Shown: in pieces, positions 1-7,459 of the stretch
Position numbering within the stretch: position 1 is the stretch's first letter
How the letters are laid out: each line of letters opens with the position of its first letter
Source of the DNA: Gammaproteobacteria bacterium
Lineage (GTDB): Bacteria > Pseudomonadota > Gammaproteobacteria > SZUA-229
Length of the DNA stretch: 13,640 nt
Assembly: GCA_016191795.1 (NCBI GenBank)
Contig: JACPVK010000471.1
Coordinates: forward strand, 1 to 13,640
Reading direction: 5' to 3'
The notes under the pieces: model-generated
The model's input: only the letters and a program-made list of their open reading frames with translations
Told to the model about the DNA's origin: nothing
Databases searched by the model: none
Translations under genes and position numbers: made by a program

Positions 1-161
1 CCGGAATGTTTGCCATTTTTTCGTTGGGATTGATTATGTGGCTGATTTACGGGCTGTATTTACAATCACTGCACATCATCATTTCGAACATCGTTACATT
101 GTTATTAACACTGATTATTCTGGTTCTGAAATTCCGTTACTCACTTAATCGAGATATATAA
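1..161 (+). CDS. SemiSWEET-family sugar transporter, C-terminal part
   Basis: Partial gene entering from the left edge. The frame whose first full codon is at base 3 is open to a TAA at 159-161 and gives about 52 residues. They read as two hydrophobic helices joined by a short loop (MFAIFSLG, WLIYGLYL, then SNIVTLLLTLIILVLKFRY). The pattern of WLxYG, then an N-V-T stretch in the last helix, then LKxRY near the C-terminus is what I know from bacterial SemiSWEETs. Those are inner-membrane proteins of about 85-100 residues with three helices that work as dimers to move sugars. The first helix and the start lie outside the window. The last 17 nt overlap the end of the convergent PhzF-family gene. 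Another small three-helix protein is possible, but the motif order favours SemiSWEET. Confidence 0.68.
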   Translation, partial: GMFAIFSLGLIMWLIYGLYLQSLHIIISNIVTLLLTLIILVLKFRYSLNRDI

Positions 162-1038
162 CACCGGCGCCTGCTTTCACGGCATGTCCACCAATCTGAA
201 TATCATCCACTTTACCTGCCGTTTTTTTCAGTGTTAGCTCAATTAAACTTTTGCGCTTGCCGTCGCCGCCACGCTGCAAAATAGCATGAAATATCCCGTC
301 TTCCTTTTCAGCAAACAAATACATGCCCATAGCCGGGGCGGCAGAGCCCACCGGCGGGTCATCATTCACATCAATACCCTTGCCCAGCAATCGAACCCGG
401 TAATTCGGAACCTGATCTTCAGGACGCACCCTGCAACACAAGACTATTTTTGATGCCAGTGTCGCAACAAACGACGTAGTCCACTTGTTAATATTAAATC
501 GCGCATCATTAAATGCCGCCACCGTTTTGACCGGTATCACCAGATACTCACCACTACAGTTAACCAGCATCGGCTGAAGTGTTGCTTGCTCGATTACATT
601 TGCATCCAGATGCAATATTTCACCCAGCTCAGTGGTTGATGGCACAAAATTATCCAGCTTGCCAGTTGTCTTCAGGGTAAACACCACACGTGTTTCATCT
701 TTTACCGCTATGGCATTGAGAAGCAACGAAACAGAACCAATCTGTATAAATTCATTCTCTACCGGCTTTGCGTGTATTTCCCGCATCACATAGCCAGCAG
801 CAATAATGGGATGGCCGGCGAAGCCCAGTTCAGTTTGCGGTGTGAATATTCTCAATCGAGTACTGGAAGTTCCATCCGTCGCAGTACATAAAAAAACGGT
901 TTCTGACAAATTCAGTTCGCGAGCCAGTAATTGCATTTTCTGCTCCGTCAGGGCATTAGCCTGCGGAAATACAGCTATCTGCGCACCTTCAAATTTTTGA
1001 CTGGTGAAGACATCAATTAAATAATACGGGCATTCCAT
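145..1038 (-). CDS. PhzF-family isomerase/epimerase-like protein
   Basis: PhzF-fold protein of about 297 residues, the usual family size, with the two-lobe diaminopimelate-epimerase-like architecture. Visible motifs, numbered from ATG 1038: YYLIDVF at the N-terminus, NLSETVF with the Glu aligned to the PhzF catalytic Glu at 46, FTPQTELGFAGHP at about 65-77, and DDPPVGSAAPAMG at about 226-238, matching the family EDPxTGSAA motif. The common N-terminal GNPxAV motif is replaced by GAQIAV (18-23), so this belongs to a divergent subgroup whose substrate cannot be predicted. Most family members outside phenazine clusters have unknown substrates, and no phenazine genes are nearby. I chose the ATG because YYLIDVF then begins near residue 5 and a weak GAGTGAG lies upstream; GTG at 1045-1047 is in frame. 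It starts 44 nt after the gshA stop, so co-transcription is likely. Its end overlaps the convergent SemiSWEET gene by 17 nt. Confidence 0.9.
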   Translation of the reverse strand: MECPYYLIDVFTSQKFEGAQIAVFPQANALTEQKMQLLARELNLSETVFLCTATDGTSSTRLRIFTPQTELGFAGHPIIAAGYVMREIHAKPVENEFIQIGSVSLLLNAIAVKDETRVVFTLKTTGKLDNFVPSTTELGEILHLDANVIEQATLQPMLVNCSGEYLVIPVKTVAAFNDARFNINKWTTSFVATLASKIVLCCRVRPEDQVPNYRVRLLGKGIDVNDDPPVGSAAPAMGMYLFAEKEDGIFHAILQRGGDGKRKSLIELTLKKTAGKVDDIQIGGHAVKAGAGVIYLD

Positions 1039-1082
1039 AAACACCACTCACTCTAAATGCTGTCACATCGAGCTGAAAATTA

Positions 1083-2669
1083 TCATGATTGATTGAAATA
1101 GCGTTGCAAATAATCATCAAATGATTCGCTGCTACCTGCTTCCATCTGCGCCTGCTTATCCAGAGAGGCAGCTGAAAGCCCATCAAAAAACTGGCGGCGC
1201 TCATCAGACAATTGAACTTGCCTGAAATAATCAAAATGTTGCTGCGACATACGTCTGGCAAAATGGTAAAAGCCTTCGCCGCGATCTCGCATGGTTTGCA
1301 GCATACGTGCAGATGGCGTTGCTTCGGGGTCCATTACCTTTTCCCGCTGCTCGACCAGCGCCTTCATGTAAGGCTTGTCGAAATGAGCACGATCCAGCAG
1401 CTCGCACACTCCCTGCATATCATCACAAATTTCTGCAGCCCATTGCTTGAGTGAAATCGAGCGCGCATTTCGTTGTAAATTTAACTGCGGGTCTCGGCCA
1501 AAATGGGCGACATCAAGCTCGTTATGATCAATTTCACTTTGTTCATTGTGACAAATTTGCTGGCTGTCCTGAATCAGGCAGTACACCATCAAGGCTTCTA
1601 TAAATCGCATTTGTGTTGCGTTTATGCCCAAAGGCTCAAACGCATTAACATCCAGCGAACGCAATTCGATATAGCGCACACCACGTCGTTGTAATGCCAG
1701 CGTGGGTTTTTCGTAACCTTCGAGAATCTGTTTTGGCCTGACGGTACTGTAATATTCATTTTCGATTTGCAGAATATTGGCATTGAGCTGGCGATACTCC
1801 CCTGCCACTTTCACACCTATTTCTTCGTAACCTTTATAGGGCGTATTAATCGCAAATTGCAGTGATTGCACATAGGCATCGAGGTTGCGATAGCAGGCTT
1901 TAATGCCGACTTCATTTTCCTTGTTATTCTGGTAACCAATATCTCCCATGCGTAAGGATGTGGCATTGGGACCATAACAGGTATTGGCATCAAACTCCTT
2001 AAGACTGGTTTTTTTGCCACCCAGGAATGATTTGCAAATAGCCGGTGAGGCACCAAATAAATACGGAACCAGCCAGCCAAAGCGCTGCAAATTACGTATC
2101 AATGCAAAATATTCATCATCTATAAACTCTCGCAGGGTTTGTTTATTGCCTTCGATTTCCTGATACAACCGCCAGAAACTATCAGGTAAGGAATAATTAA
2201 AATGCACGCCGGCAATGACCTGCATAACCTTGCCGTATCGATAACCCAGACCACGCCGGTAAATATGTTTCATTAGTCCAGGATTCGAGGTGCCATACCA
2301 GGCTATGGGCACCCCTGCCTCGCCGGACAGAACGCAGGGCATGCTGGTTGCCCATAACAACTCGTCCTGTAAATGGCTGTAAACATAAGCCTGGGTATCA
2401 CGCAAAAAAGCCAGCACATCGGCGCTATGTTCGAAGGGCGGCGTCACAAACTCCATCAAGGCTTCAGAATAATCGGTAGTGATATGCGGGTGTGTCAGGG
2501 CAGAGCCCAGTGAGCGCGGGTGCGGGGTTTGGGCCAGGCCGCCTTGCGGCGCCACCCTGAGGGTCTCTTTTTCCAGGCCAATTAAACGCCCATCCAGCAA
2601 ATGCTGGGTATCCGTTTCAAAGAGGCGGGCCAAACGCAGCTGGGCAAGTTTGTGCAAGCAGTTTTCCAT
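1083..2669 (-). CDS. gshA: glutamate-cysteine ligase, class I (E. coli type)
   Basis: Joins L-glutamate and L-cysteine using ATP, the first and usually rate-limiting step of glutathione synthesis, in the cytosol. At 528 residues it is close to the roughly 518 of E. coli GshA. The N-terminal block GRLIGLEKETLRV (27-39) followed by TTDYSEALMEFVTPP (64-78) is the family's ATP/glutamate-binding signature. Further conserved blocks are YGPNATSLRMGDIGYQ in the middle and RYIELRSLDVNAFEPLGI near two thirds. No frameshift or internal stop is visible. The ATG at 2667-2669 has only a weak Shine-Dalgarno (TTAAG), but the N-terminus fits the family. It is the first gene of a - strand pair with the PhzF-family gene. 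An extended -10 promoter candidate lies about 30 nt upstream. No gshB is in view. Confidence 0.97.
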   Translation of the reverse strand: MENCLHKLAQLRLARLFETDTQHLLDGRLIGLEKETLRVAPQGGLAQTPHPRSLGSALTHPHITTDYSEALMEFVTPPFEHSADVLAFLRDTQAYVYSHLQDELLWATSMPCVLSGEAGVPIAWYGTSNPGLMKHIYRRGLGYRYGKVMQVIAGVHFNYSLPDSFWRLYQEIEGNKQTLREFIDDEYFALIRNLQRFGWLVPYLFGASPAICKSFLGGKKTSLKEFDANTCYGPNATSLRMGDIGYQNNKENEVGIKACYRNLDAYVQSLQFAINTPYKGYEEIGVKVAGEYRQLNANILQIENEYYSTVRPKQILEGYEKPTLALQRRGVRYIELRSLDVNAFEPLGINATQMRFIEALMVYCLIQDSQQICHNEQSEIDHNELDVAHFGRDPQLNLQRNARSISLKQWAAEICDDMQGVCELLDRAHFDKPYMKALVEQREKVMDPEATPSARMLQTMRDRGEGFYHFARRMSQQHFDYFRQVQLSDERRQFFDGLSAASLDKQAQMEAGSSESFDDYLQRYFNQS

Positions 2670-2695
2670 ACTTAAAGTAAGACGAACGTCCGAAG

Positions 2696-2724
2696 CTTAT
2701 AGCAAGCCCTGCCTGGTCACAACC
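2696..2724 (-). promoter_or_regulatory. candidate sigma-70 extended -10 promoter for gshA
   Basis: Read on the - strand, TATAAG (2696-2701) is preceded by TGC, giving the extended -10 form TGnTATAAG. A weak -35 (GGTTGT, 2719-2724) lies 17 nt upstream; TTGTGA in the same place would give a 15-nt spacer. The transcript would start near 2689, leaving about a 20-nt leader before the gshA ATG. This is motif matching only. Confidence 0.4.
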
Positions 2725-2770
2725 GCTAAAAAAGCCGGGGATATCACTTGCCATTGATTGGAGTCAAAGC

Positions 2771-2857
2771 ATGCCCAACACGAACAGGTATGCTTCACGA
2801 AATTCAATGATCATCAGTCCGATACGAGGGGAGTCGTGCCCAATCAAATTAAAATAA
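2771..2857 (+). other. possible 28-codon upstream ORF
   Basis: ATG at 2771 is preceded by GGAG with 7 nt between, a better ribosome site than that of the gene it overlaps. It encodes 28 residues beginning MPNTNRYASRNSM and stops at 2855-2857, about 20 nt past the GTG proposed for the DUF7683-like gene in another frame. It could be a leader peptide that couples translation, the true N-terminus of the next gene separated from it by a frameshift, or chance. I know no family for it. Confidence 0.25.
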
Positions 2858-3096
2858 TATTGAATTGGTATGAGCTGGAAGGAAAAAACCTGATTGGTGA
2901 AGAAGAAATTCAGGACTTGTCGATTAGCGACATACTCCGGGTGTTTGATGCGCCATTCTGGAATGGCCTGTATCAATGCTGGGCTCTAGAACCGCAACAT
3001 GTCGCTGCCATACAACCACATGTGGGCCACATTCTGCAGCTGGACAGGCATGCCTATTTTATTGAGACCATCAAAAACAGCCCAGTCCCAAACTGA
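2836..3096 (+). CDS. small DUF7683-like protein
   Basis: Acidic protein of about 86 residues with no signal peptide or membrane segment, so probably cytosolic. The pattern of a WYELEGKNLIGEEEI strand pair, then ISDILRVFDAP, a W-N-G-x-Y-x-C-W stretch and a final LDRHAYFIETI resembles the small DUF7683 proteins as I remember them; no function is established. I place the start at GTG 2836-2838 because GAGGGGAG ends just before it (a short spacer of about 2-4 nt) and the family's N-terminus fits. The frame is open back to a TTG at 2758, but that extension looks unlike protein and has no ribosome site. The start overlaps the upstream ORF at 2771-2857. It is divergent from gshA and convergent with the - strand ORF that ends at 3183. 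Confidence 0.55.
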   Translation: MPNQIKIILNWYELEGKNLIGEEEIQDLSISDILRVFDAPFWNGLYQCWALEPQHVAAIQPHVGHILQLDRHAYFIETIKNSPVPN

Positions 3097-3182
3097 AGGC
3101 TGAATAATCTCTACCTGGAATCGTGATGGCTCTACAGAGACTGTCACCGGCAGAAGCACCGGAATGGCTGATAGCCGGGTAA

Positions 3183-3389
3183 CTAATGTGAGCTGTGGTG
3201 AGAAGGCCATGCCTTTTCCCAGAGCATTTCGTCTTTTCTGCGTGGTGTTCCCAGTCGACGGTCACAACCTATGGATTCGAATCGAAGCAGTGTACGGCGA
3301 TCACTATCGACACGCCGGTCATAGCGCGATCGACGATTTTTGCCGTTCCAGGTTTCGACGGTGGATTCAGTTCGGTTAGATATCATCAT
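3183..3389 (-). CDS. small Arg/Asp-rich hypothetical protein (RRxxxDRR motifs)
   Basis: A 68-codon ORF starting at ATG 3387-3389, with a second ATG immediately after. GAGG sits 6 nt before the first ATG, a good ribosome site. The product carries repeated basic/acidic clusters: NRRSRYDRR (about 18-26), DSDRR (28-32), CDRR (42-45) and TPRRKDE. Short proteins and protein tails with spaced RRSxxDRR clusters are common in proteobacteria but lack an assigned function, as far as I know. There is no signal peptide or hydrophobic helix. Its start overlaps the stop of the longer - strand ORF by 4 nt (ATGA), the usual sign of translational coupling. The last ten codons look less protein-like. Codon use is mixed, so coding status is likely but not certain. 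Confidence 0.45.
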   Translation of the reverse strand: MMISNRTESTVETWNGKNRRSRYDRRVDSDRRTLLRFESIGCDRRLGTPRRKDEMLWEKAWPSHHSSH

Positions 3390-3670
3390 ATGCTACCTCG
3401 AATGGCTGGCCGCTGAGGTGATTCAACAATCCATAGAATAGGGGGATCTACAATCACCATCCCGGGTGCGAAATGACTTGTCATGGTTTTTATATTGCTA
3501 CGGCTGGCACCCAGTATACCCAGCACTGGCCGGGCATAAACGCCGCCGGTCGGAAAAACTCGAGCTACAGCACCAGGCCAGAAACAATAGCTCTCACCGC
3601 TGTTATCAAGGCAGAATCCTGATATATAAACAGTATTCCCATGGCCCAGATCCCTTGATATGACTACCAC
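3386..3670 (-). CDS. possible hypothetical protein upstream of and coupled to the Arg/Asp-rich ORF
   Basis: The - strand frame is open from 3823, but only the part below about 3670 looks like protein (VYISGF, SYCFWPGAVARVF, TGGVYARPVLGILG, IVDPPILWIVESP). The upstream part is the antisense of the + strand gene at 3660. I therefore place a tentative start at GTG 3668-3670, which has a weak AGG before it. The product would be about 94 residues, uncharged and strand-rich, without a recognised domain. Its TGA overlaps the next ORF's ATG by 4 nt. It would also overlap the first 11 nt of the divergent + strand gene, which is unusual. Treat as a candidate, not a firm gene. Confidence 0.3.
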   Translation of the reverse strand: MVVISRDLGHGNTVYISGFCLDNSGESYCFWPGAVARVFPTGGVYARPVLGILGASRSNIKTMTSHFAPGMVIVDPPILWIVESPQRPAIRGSI

Positions 3671-4100
3671 AAACCTGCGTTTCGCCCTCAATACCTGGCA
3701 GCACCTGTACTCTCTGCAACAGGCGATAACACAAACCGACAACCTCACCGGTAATCGATTGCTGGTGAATGGCATTATTCGCAATGAACCACTCTTCGAT
3801 CGCCATGACATGCCAATCAGCATATGTTTCCTGCAATCTGCCTCACCGCCTTACCGGAAGACCGCGGATAACCGGATTATTGTTGGCCAGCTATCACGCA
3901 ACGACACGCTTCATGCAGACATACCTGTTGATACCAACGTGTTTGCCGAACTGAAAAAAAATCTTGTTGAATACATCGGGCTTGAAGGCATACACATTGT
4001 TGTCACCGCAGGCTTGATACTGCCTGCCAACGGCTGGCAGCAAAATACGGCAGCCGACATTGTGCAACTCGATTATGCGATGAAAGGCGACGGCGGCTAG
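3660..4100 (+). CDS. hypothetical protein, 146 residues
   Basis: I do not recognise this protein. It is soluble, with no signal peptide or membrane helix. The N-terminal part (about 5-30) looks helical (ALNTWQHLYSLQQAI). The middle alternates charged loops and short strands (RLLVNGIIRNEP, RIIVGQLSRND). The C-terminal half has a helix (NVFAELKKNLVEYIG, about 96-110) followed by a hydrophobic strand (IHIVVTAGLIL) and the ending QLDYAMKGDGG. Codon use matches the safer genes here (frequent CTG, GCC, GGC), which supports this strand over the antisense ORFs. The ATG at 3660 is the only start after the in-frame stop at 3627 and has no clear ribosome site. A hairpin element begins 38 nt after its stop. 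Confidence 0.6.
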   Translation: MTTTNLRFALNTWQHLYSLQQAITQTDNLTGNRLLVNGIIRNEPLFDRHDMPISICFLQSASPPYRKTADNRIIVGQLSRNDTLHADIPVDTNVFAELKKNLVEYIGLEGIHIVVTAGLILPANGWQQNTAADIVQLDYAMKGDGG

Positions 4101-4137
4101 TCGCAACTGTAAAGCGGCCTGCAGCTTAATACCGGAG

Positions 4138-4166
4138 CACCTGGAAACAATACACTCGTGTTTCAG
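4138..4166. repeat. 29-nt hairpin element, copy 1
   Basis: CAC followed by CTGGAAACA (4141-4149), a 9-nt loop, then TGTTTCAG (4159-4166); the arms pair with one bulged G. The same element occurs at 12712-12740 with identical arms and three differences, all in the loop. It lies 38 nt after the stop of the + strand gene ending at 4100. It is probably a small member of a dispersed palindromic repeat family. Confidence 0.7.
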
Positions 4167-4178
4167 ACAAAAAAAGAA

Positions 4179-4245
<67 letters not shown>

Positions 4246-4318
4246 AAAATTGGAATGGTATTCTTTTCATGTGATTTATTAGTATATGTCGTATGCAGAC
4301 TTGTGCCGCCAGTACATT

Positions 4319-5455
4319 TTATTTATGCAACACCCTGCGTATTGCCTTCAGGCAAAAATCCACATTATGTTGCCTGGCTGAATAACCCATTAAGCCAATA
4401 CGCCAGACTTTTCCGGCCAGCGCACCCAGGCCGGCACCAATTTCCAGATTAAATTCACTGAGCAATTTGCCGCGTGCGGCAGCATCATCCACAGCATCCG
4501 GAATCCATATCGAATTTAGTTGCGGTAAACGCGCACTGGCTTCCACGACAAACGTCAGCCCCAGAGATTCAAGTCCGGTTTTTAATTGTTCATGCATGGC
4601 ACGATGACGCGACCAGGCGGACTCCAGCCCTTCTTCAGACAAAATAACCAGCGCTTCATGCAAACCGTACAAGGGATTAATCGGCGCCGTGTGATGATAA
4701 GTACGCTTGCCACTGGATTGCCAGTAACCCAGCACCAGATTTAAATCCAGAAACCAGCTTTGCACCGGCATTTTGCGTGATTTTACTTTTGCAATGGCAC
4801 GATCGGAAAAGGTAACAGGAGATAAACCCGGCGTACACGATAAACATTTCTGGCTGCCCGAATAGGCTGCATCTATACCCCATTCATCAATCAATACCGG
4901 TGTGCCGCCGAGAGATGTCACGCAATCCATAATGGTGAATGCGCCATGTTTTTGTGCAAGAGCCGCCAGCGATCTGGCATCACTTTGAGCGCCGGTTGAG
5001 GTTTCCGCGTGAACAAACGCCAGCACTTTTATGCCCGCATTATCTCGCAGGGCCTGCTCGACTTTCGCGATGGATACCGGCTTACCCCAGTCATCTTCCA
5101 CCACTACCGGCACACCACCACAACGCTTGACGTTTTCCAGCATGCGGTTACCAAATACACCATTAATACAAATCAATACCTTGTCACCCGGCTCCACCAG
5201 ATTCACAAAACACATTTCCATACCGGCCGATCCCGGTGCCGACACCGGAAACGTCAGCGAATTATTGGTCTGAAAGGCATAGCGCAATAAACTTTTAATT
5301 TGCTCCATCATCTCCTGAAAAGCCGGATCCAGATGACCAATCGTCGGGCGTTGCATGGCATCGAGTATGCGTTGCGGCACATCGGATGGGCCAGGCCCCA
5401 TCAGTGTTCGTTTGGGTGGTATAAAGGCAGGAATAACCGGGTTGTTAACGAGCAT
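4319..5455 (-). CDS. class V PLP-dependent aminotransferase (alanine-glyoxylate / serine-glyoxylate type)
   Basis: Aminotransferase of 378 residues, fold type I, homologous to alanine-glyoxylate and serine-pyruvate/glyoxylate transaminases, which move an amino group between alanine or serine and glyoxylate or pyruvate. Visible: N-terminal LMGPGPSDVPQRIL (18-31) with the family's GPGP motif, the substrate-loop GSAGME (75-80), HAETSTGA (149-156), MDCVTSLGG with the pyridine-N-binding Asp at 177, the PLP lysine in SGSQKCL at 203, and the carboxylate-binding Arg in WRIGLMG at 352. All expected active-site residues are present and the length is normal, so it is probably active in the cytosol. The exact amino donor cannot be read from sequence. 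The start ATG has only a weak AGAGAA upstream. It lies 101 nt downstream of recQ on the same strand. Confidence 0.93.
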   Translation of the reverse strand: MLVNNPVIPAFIPPKRTLMGPGPSDVPQRILDAMQRPTIGHLDPAFQEMMEQIKSLLRYAFQTNNSLTFPVSAPGSAGMEMCFVNLVEPGDKVLICINGVFGNRMLENVKRCGGVPVVVEDDWGKPVSIAKVEQALRDNAGIKVLAFVHAETSTGAQSDARSLAALAQKHGAFTIMDCVTSLGGTPVLIDEWGIDAAYSGSQKCLSCTPGLSPVTFSDRAIAKVKSRKMPVQSWFLDLNLVLGYWQSSGKRTYHHTAPINPLYGLHEALVILSEEGLESAWSRHRAMHEQLKTGLESLGLTFVVEASARLPQLNSIWIPDAVDDAAARGKLLSEFNLEIGAGLGALAGKVWRIGLMGYSARQHNVDFCLKAIRRVLHK

Positions 5456-5556
5456 ATTATTATTTCTCTGAAAAATGATCGGCTAATAGTAGACAGATTT
5501 TGTTTGTGAGTCGAATAACGTGTGCCTTGCTCAATTAAGTGCCTGGATAATTGCTT

Positions 5557-7356
5557 TCAATATTGATCATCACGCAACACCTGCAAAAAGGCATCGCCAT
5601 AATTCTGTAACTTACGATCACCCACACCCGGCAGCTCGGCAAACTCATCCAGCGTTTGTGGCCGCATAGCGGCCATGGCGGTTAGTGTGCTGTCGTGAAA
5701 CACCACATAAGGTGGCACACCCTGTTGTTGTGCAATCTGGCGACGCACATTGCGCAAGGCGGCAAACAGGGGATCATCATTAGCCGGCACGGCATGATTA
5801 CGTGCAGCTTTACTACGTTTGGCTGGCGCCACCTGTTTGGCAATATGTAAATTTTCCTCGCCACGTAATAAAGGACGGCAGGCTTCGGTCAGTTTAAGGC
5901 CGCCAAAATTATCATGGTCAGTCAACAAATAACCACGCGCAACTAATTGCCGAAAAACAGCGCGCCACTCATCCATGCGCAAGTTTTTGCCAATTCCAAA
6001 TGTTGAAATTGTATCGTGGCCAAAGGTTTTGACGCGCTCATTATCCTTGCCCAGCAAAACATCAATTAAATAATTCACACCAAAACGCTGGCCGGTGCGA
6101 TGCACACACGACAGGGCTTTTTGTGCATCGGTGGTGGCATCCCAGGTTTGTGGAGGCTGCAAACAATTGTCGCAATTACCACAGGGCGCCGGCATAACAT
6201 CACCAAAGTAACGCAGTAATGACTGGCGACGACAACTGGTGAGTTCCCCATAGGCCAGCATGGCATCGAGTTTTTTGCGTTCGACGCGTTTATGAATTTC
6301 GTCGGCATCGGAATTTTCCAGCATCTGCCGCAACAATATGGCATCACCCAATCCATAACGCATCCAGGCGTCGGCGGGCAAACCATCACGACCGGCGCGG
6401 CCGGTTTCCTGGTAATAGGCTTCCAGCGATTTGGGTAAATTCAAATGTGCTACAAAACGCACGTCCGGTTTATCTATACCCATGCCAAAGGCAATGGTCG
6501 CCACCACTATCACACCATCTTCCGCCAGAAAACGTTGCTGGGTATTGCGGCGCGTGTCGGCATTTAATCCGGCGTGATAGGCGAGTGCGGTCAGGCCCTG
6601 TGAACACAACCATTCGGTAACTTCATCCACACGTTTACGCGACAGGCAATACACGATACCGGCTTCTCCAGCGTGTTTTTCCTGAATGAAACGCAATAAT
6701 TGTTCACGCGAACCGCGCGCATCCAGTCGCACCTGATAACAAATATTGGGACGATCAAAACCGGTGATAAAATGTCGCGCATTATCCAGCTGTAGTCGCT
6801 GGGCAATTTCAGCACGCGTTGGTGCATCGGCGGTGGCGGTGAGTGCAATACGGGGGATAGCTGGAAAGCGTTCATGCAGAACCGAAAGTTGCACATACTC
6901 CGGACGAAAATCATGACCCCATTGCGACACACAATGCGCTTCATCAATGGCAAACAGCGCAACACGTGCGCGATCAAGCTGCGCCAGAAATCGTTCAGTC
7001 ATTAAACGTTCGGGCGCGACATAGAGCAAATCCAGTTCGCCTGCGTTTAATGCCTGCTCTACACGCCGGGCTTCGTCGGCATCCAGTGAAGAATTGAGAT
7101 ATTCCGCGCGCACACCTAACTGGCGTAATGCCATCACCTGGTCGTGCATCAGGGCTATTAATGGTGACACCACTATACCCACACCATCTCGCAACAGCGC
7201 AGGCAATTGATAACACAATGACTTGCCGCCACCGGTTGGCATAATAACCAGTGCATCACCGCCGCTCACCAGCAGTGAAATGATTTCTTCTTGATGGGGA
7301 CGAAACTCGCTGTGTCCGAAGACGGCATGCAGCTTGTGCAGGTAATCGGTGGTCAT
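5557..7356 (-). CDS. recQ: ATP-dependent DNA helicase RecQ
   Basis: 3'-5' superfamily 2 helicase that unwinds forked and recombination DNA in RecF-pathway repair. The 599 residues hold all three RecQ modules. The helicase core has Walker A TGGGKS (41-46, Lys45), DEAH (138-141), TATAD (173-177), FGMGIDKPDVR (290-300) and QETGRAGRDG (316-325). The RecQ zinc-binding region has Cys375, Cys392, Cys395 and Cys398, followed by the winged-helix RQC to about 500. A basic linker (KRSKAARN) leads to a C-terminal HRDC domain at about 526-597 containing LPGVGDRK. Length is close to the roughly 610 of E. coli RecQ and no key residue is missing. No clear ribosome site precedes the ATG. It lies between the peroxiredoxin and aminotransferase genes, 103 and 101 nt away, so co-transcription is possible but not shown. 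Confidence 0.97.
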   Translation of the reverse strand: MTTDYLHKLHAVFGHSEFRPHQEEIISLLVSGGDALVIMPTGGGKSLCYQLPALLRDGVGIVVSPLIALMHDQVMALRQLGVRAEYLNSSLDADEARRVEQALNAGELDLLYVAPERLMTERFLAQLDRARVALFAIDEAHCVSQWGHDFRPEYVQLSVLHERFPAIPRIALTATADAPTRAEIAQRLQLDNARHFITGFDRPNICYQVRLDARGSREQLLRFIQEKHAGEAGIVYCLSRKRVDEVTEWLCSQGLTALAYHAGLNADTRRNTQQRFLAEDGVIVVATIAFGMGIDKPDVRFVAHLNLPKSLEAYYQETGRAGRDGLPADAWMRYGLGDAILLRQMLENSDADEIHKRVERKKLDAMLAYGELTSCRRQSLLRYFGDVMPAPCGNCDNCLQPPQTWDATTDAQKALSCVHRTGQRFGVNYLIDVLLGKDNERVKTFGHDTISTFGIGKNLRMDEWRAVFRQLVARGYLLTDHDNFGGLKLTEACRPLLRGEENLHIAKQVAPAKRSKAARNHAVPANDDPLFAALRNVRRQIAQQQGVPPYVVFHDSTLTAMAAMRPQTLDEFAELPGVGDRKLQNYGDAFLQVLRDDQY

Positions 7357-7459
7357 ATTAAAAATGTAAGGTCATGAAAAACCCGAAGATGGTCATCAAT
7401 TAATTCTGTTGCAGCAGGACGGGTTGCCGTTCTGCATACTGGCAAAACACCATAGGCAA

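Noticed and set aside
2986..3210. 74-codon - strand ORF overlapping the end of the DUF7683-like gene
   Set aside because: It is the antisense of the better-supported + strand gene over half its length and its only ribosome-like purines touch the ATG.
3671..3823. Upstream part of the long - strand ORF, and a second - strand frame at 3606-3836
   Set aside because: Both are antisense to the + strand gene at 3660-4100, whose codon use is more gene-like; the translations are rich in Cys/Arg/Ser runs typical of shadow frames.
7380..7425. Possible terminator after the peroxiredoxin gene (AACCCG/CGGGTT with T run on the - strand)
   Set aside because: Only a 6-bp stem around a 34-nt loop; too weak to call.
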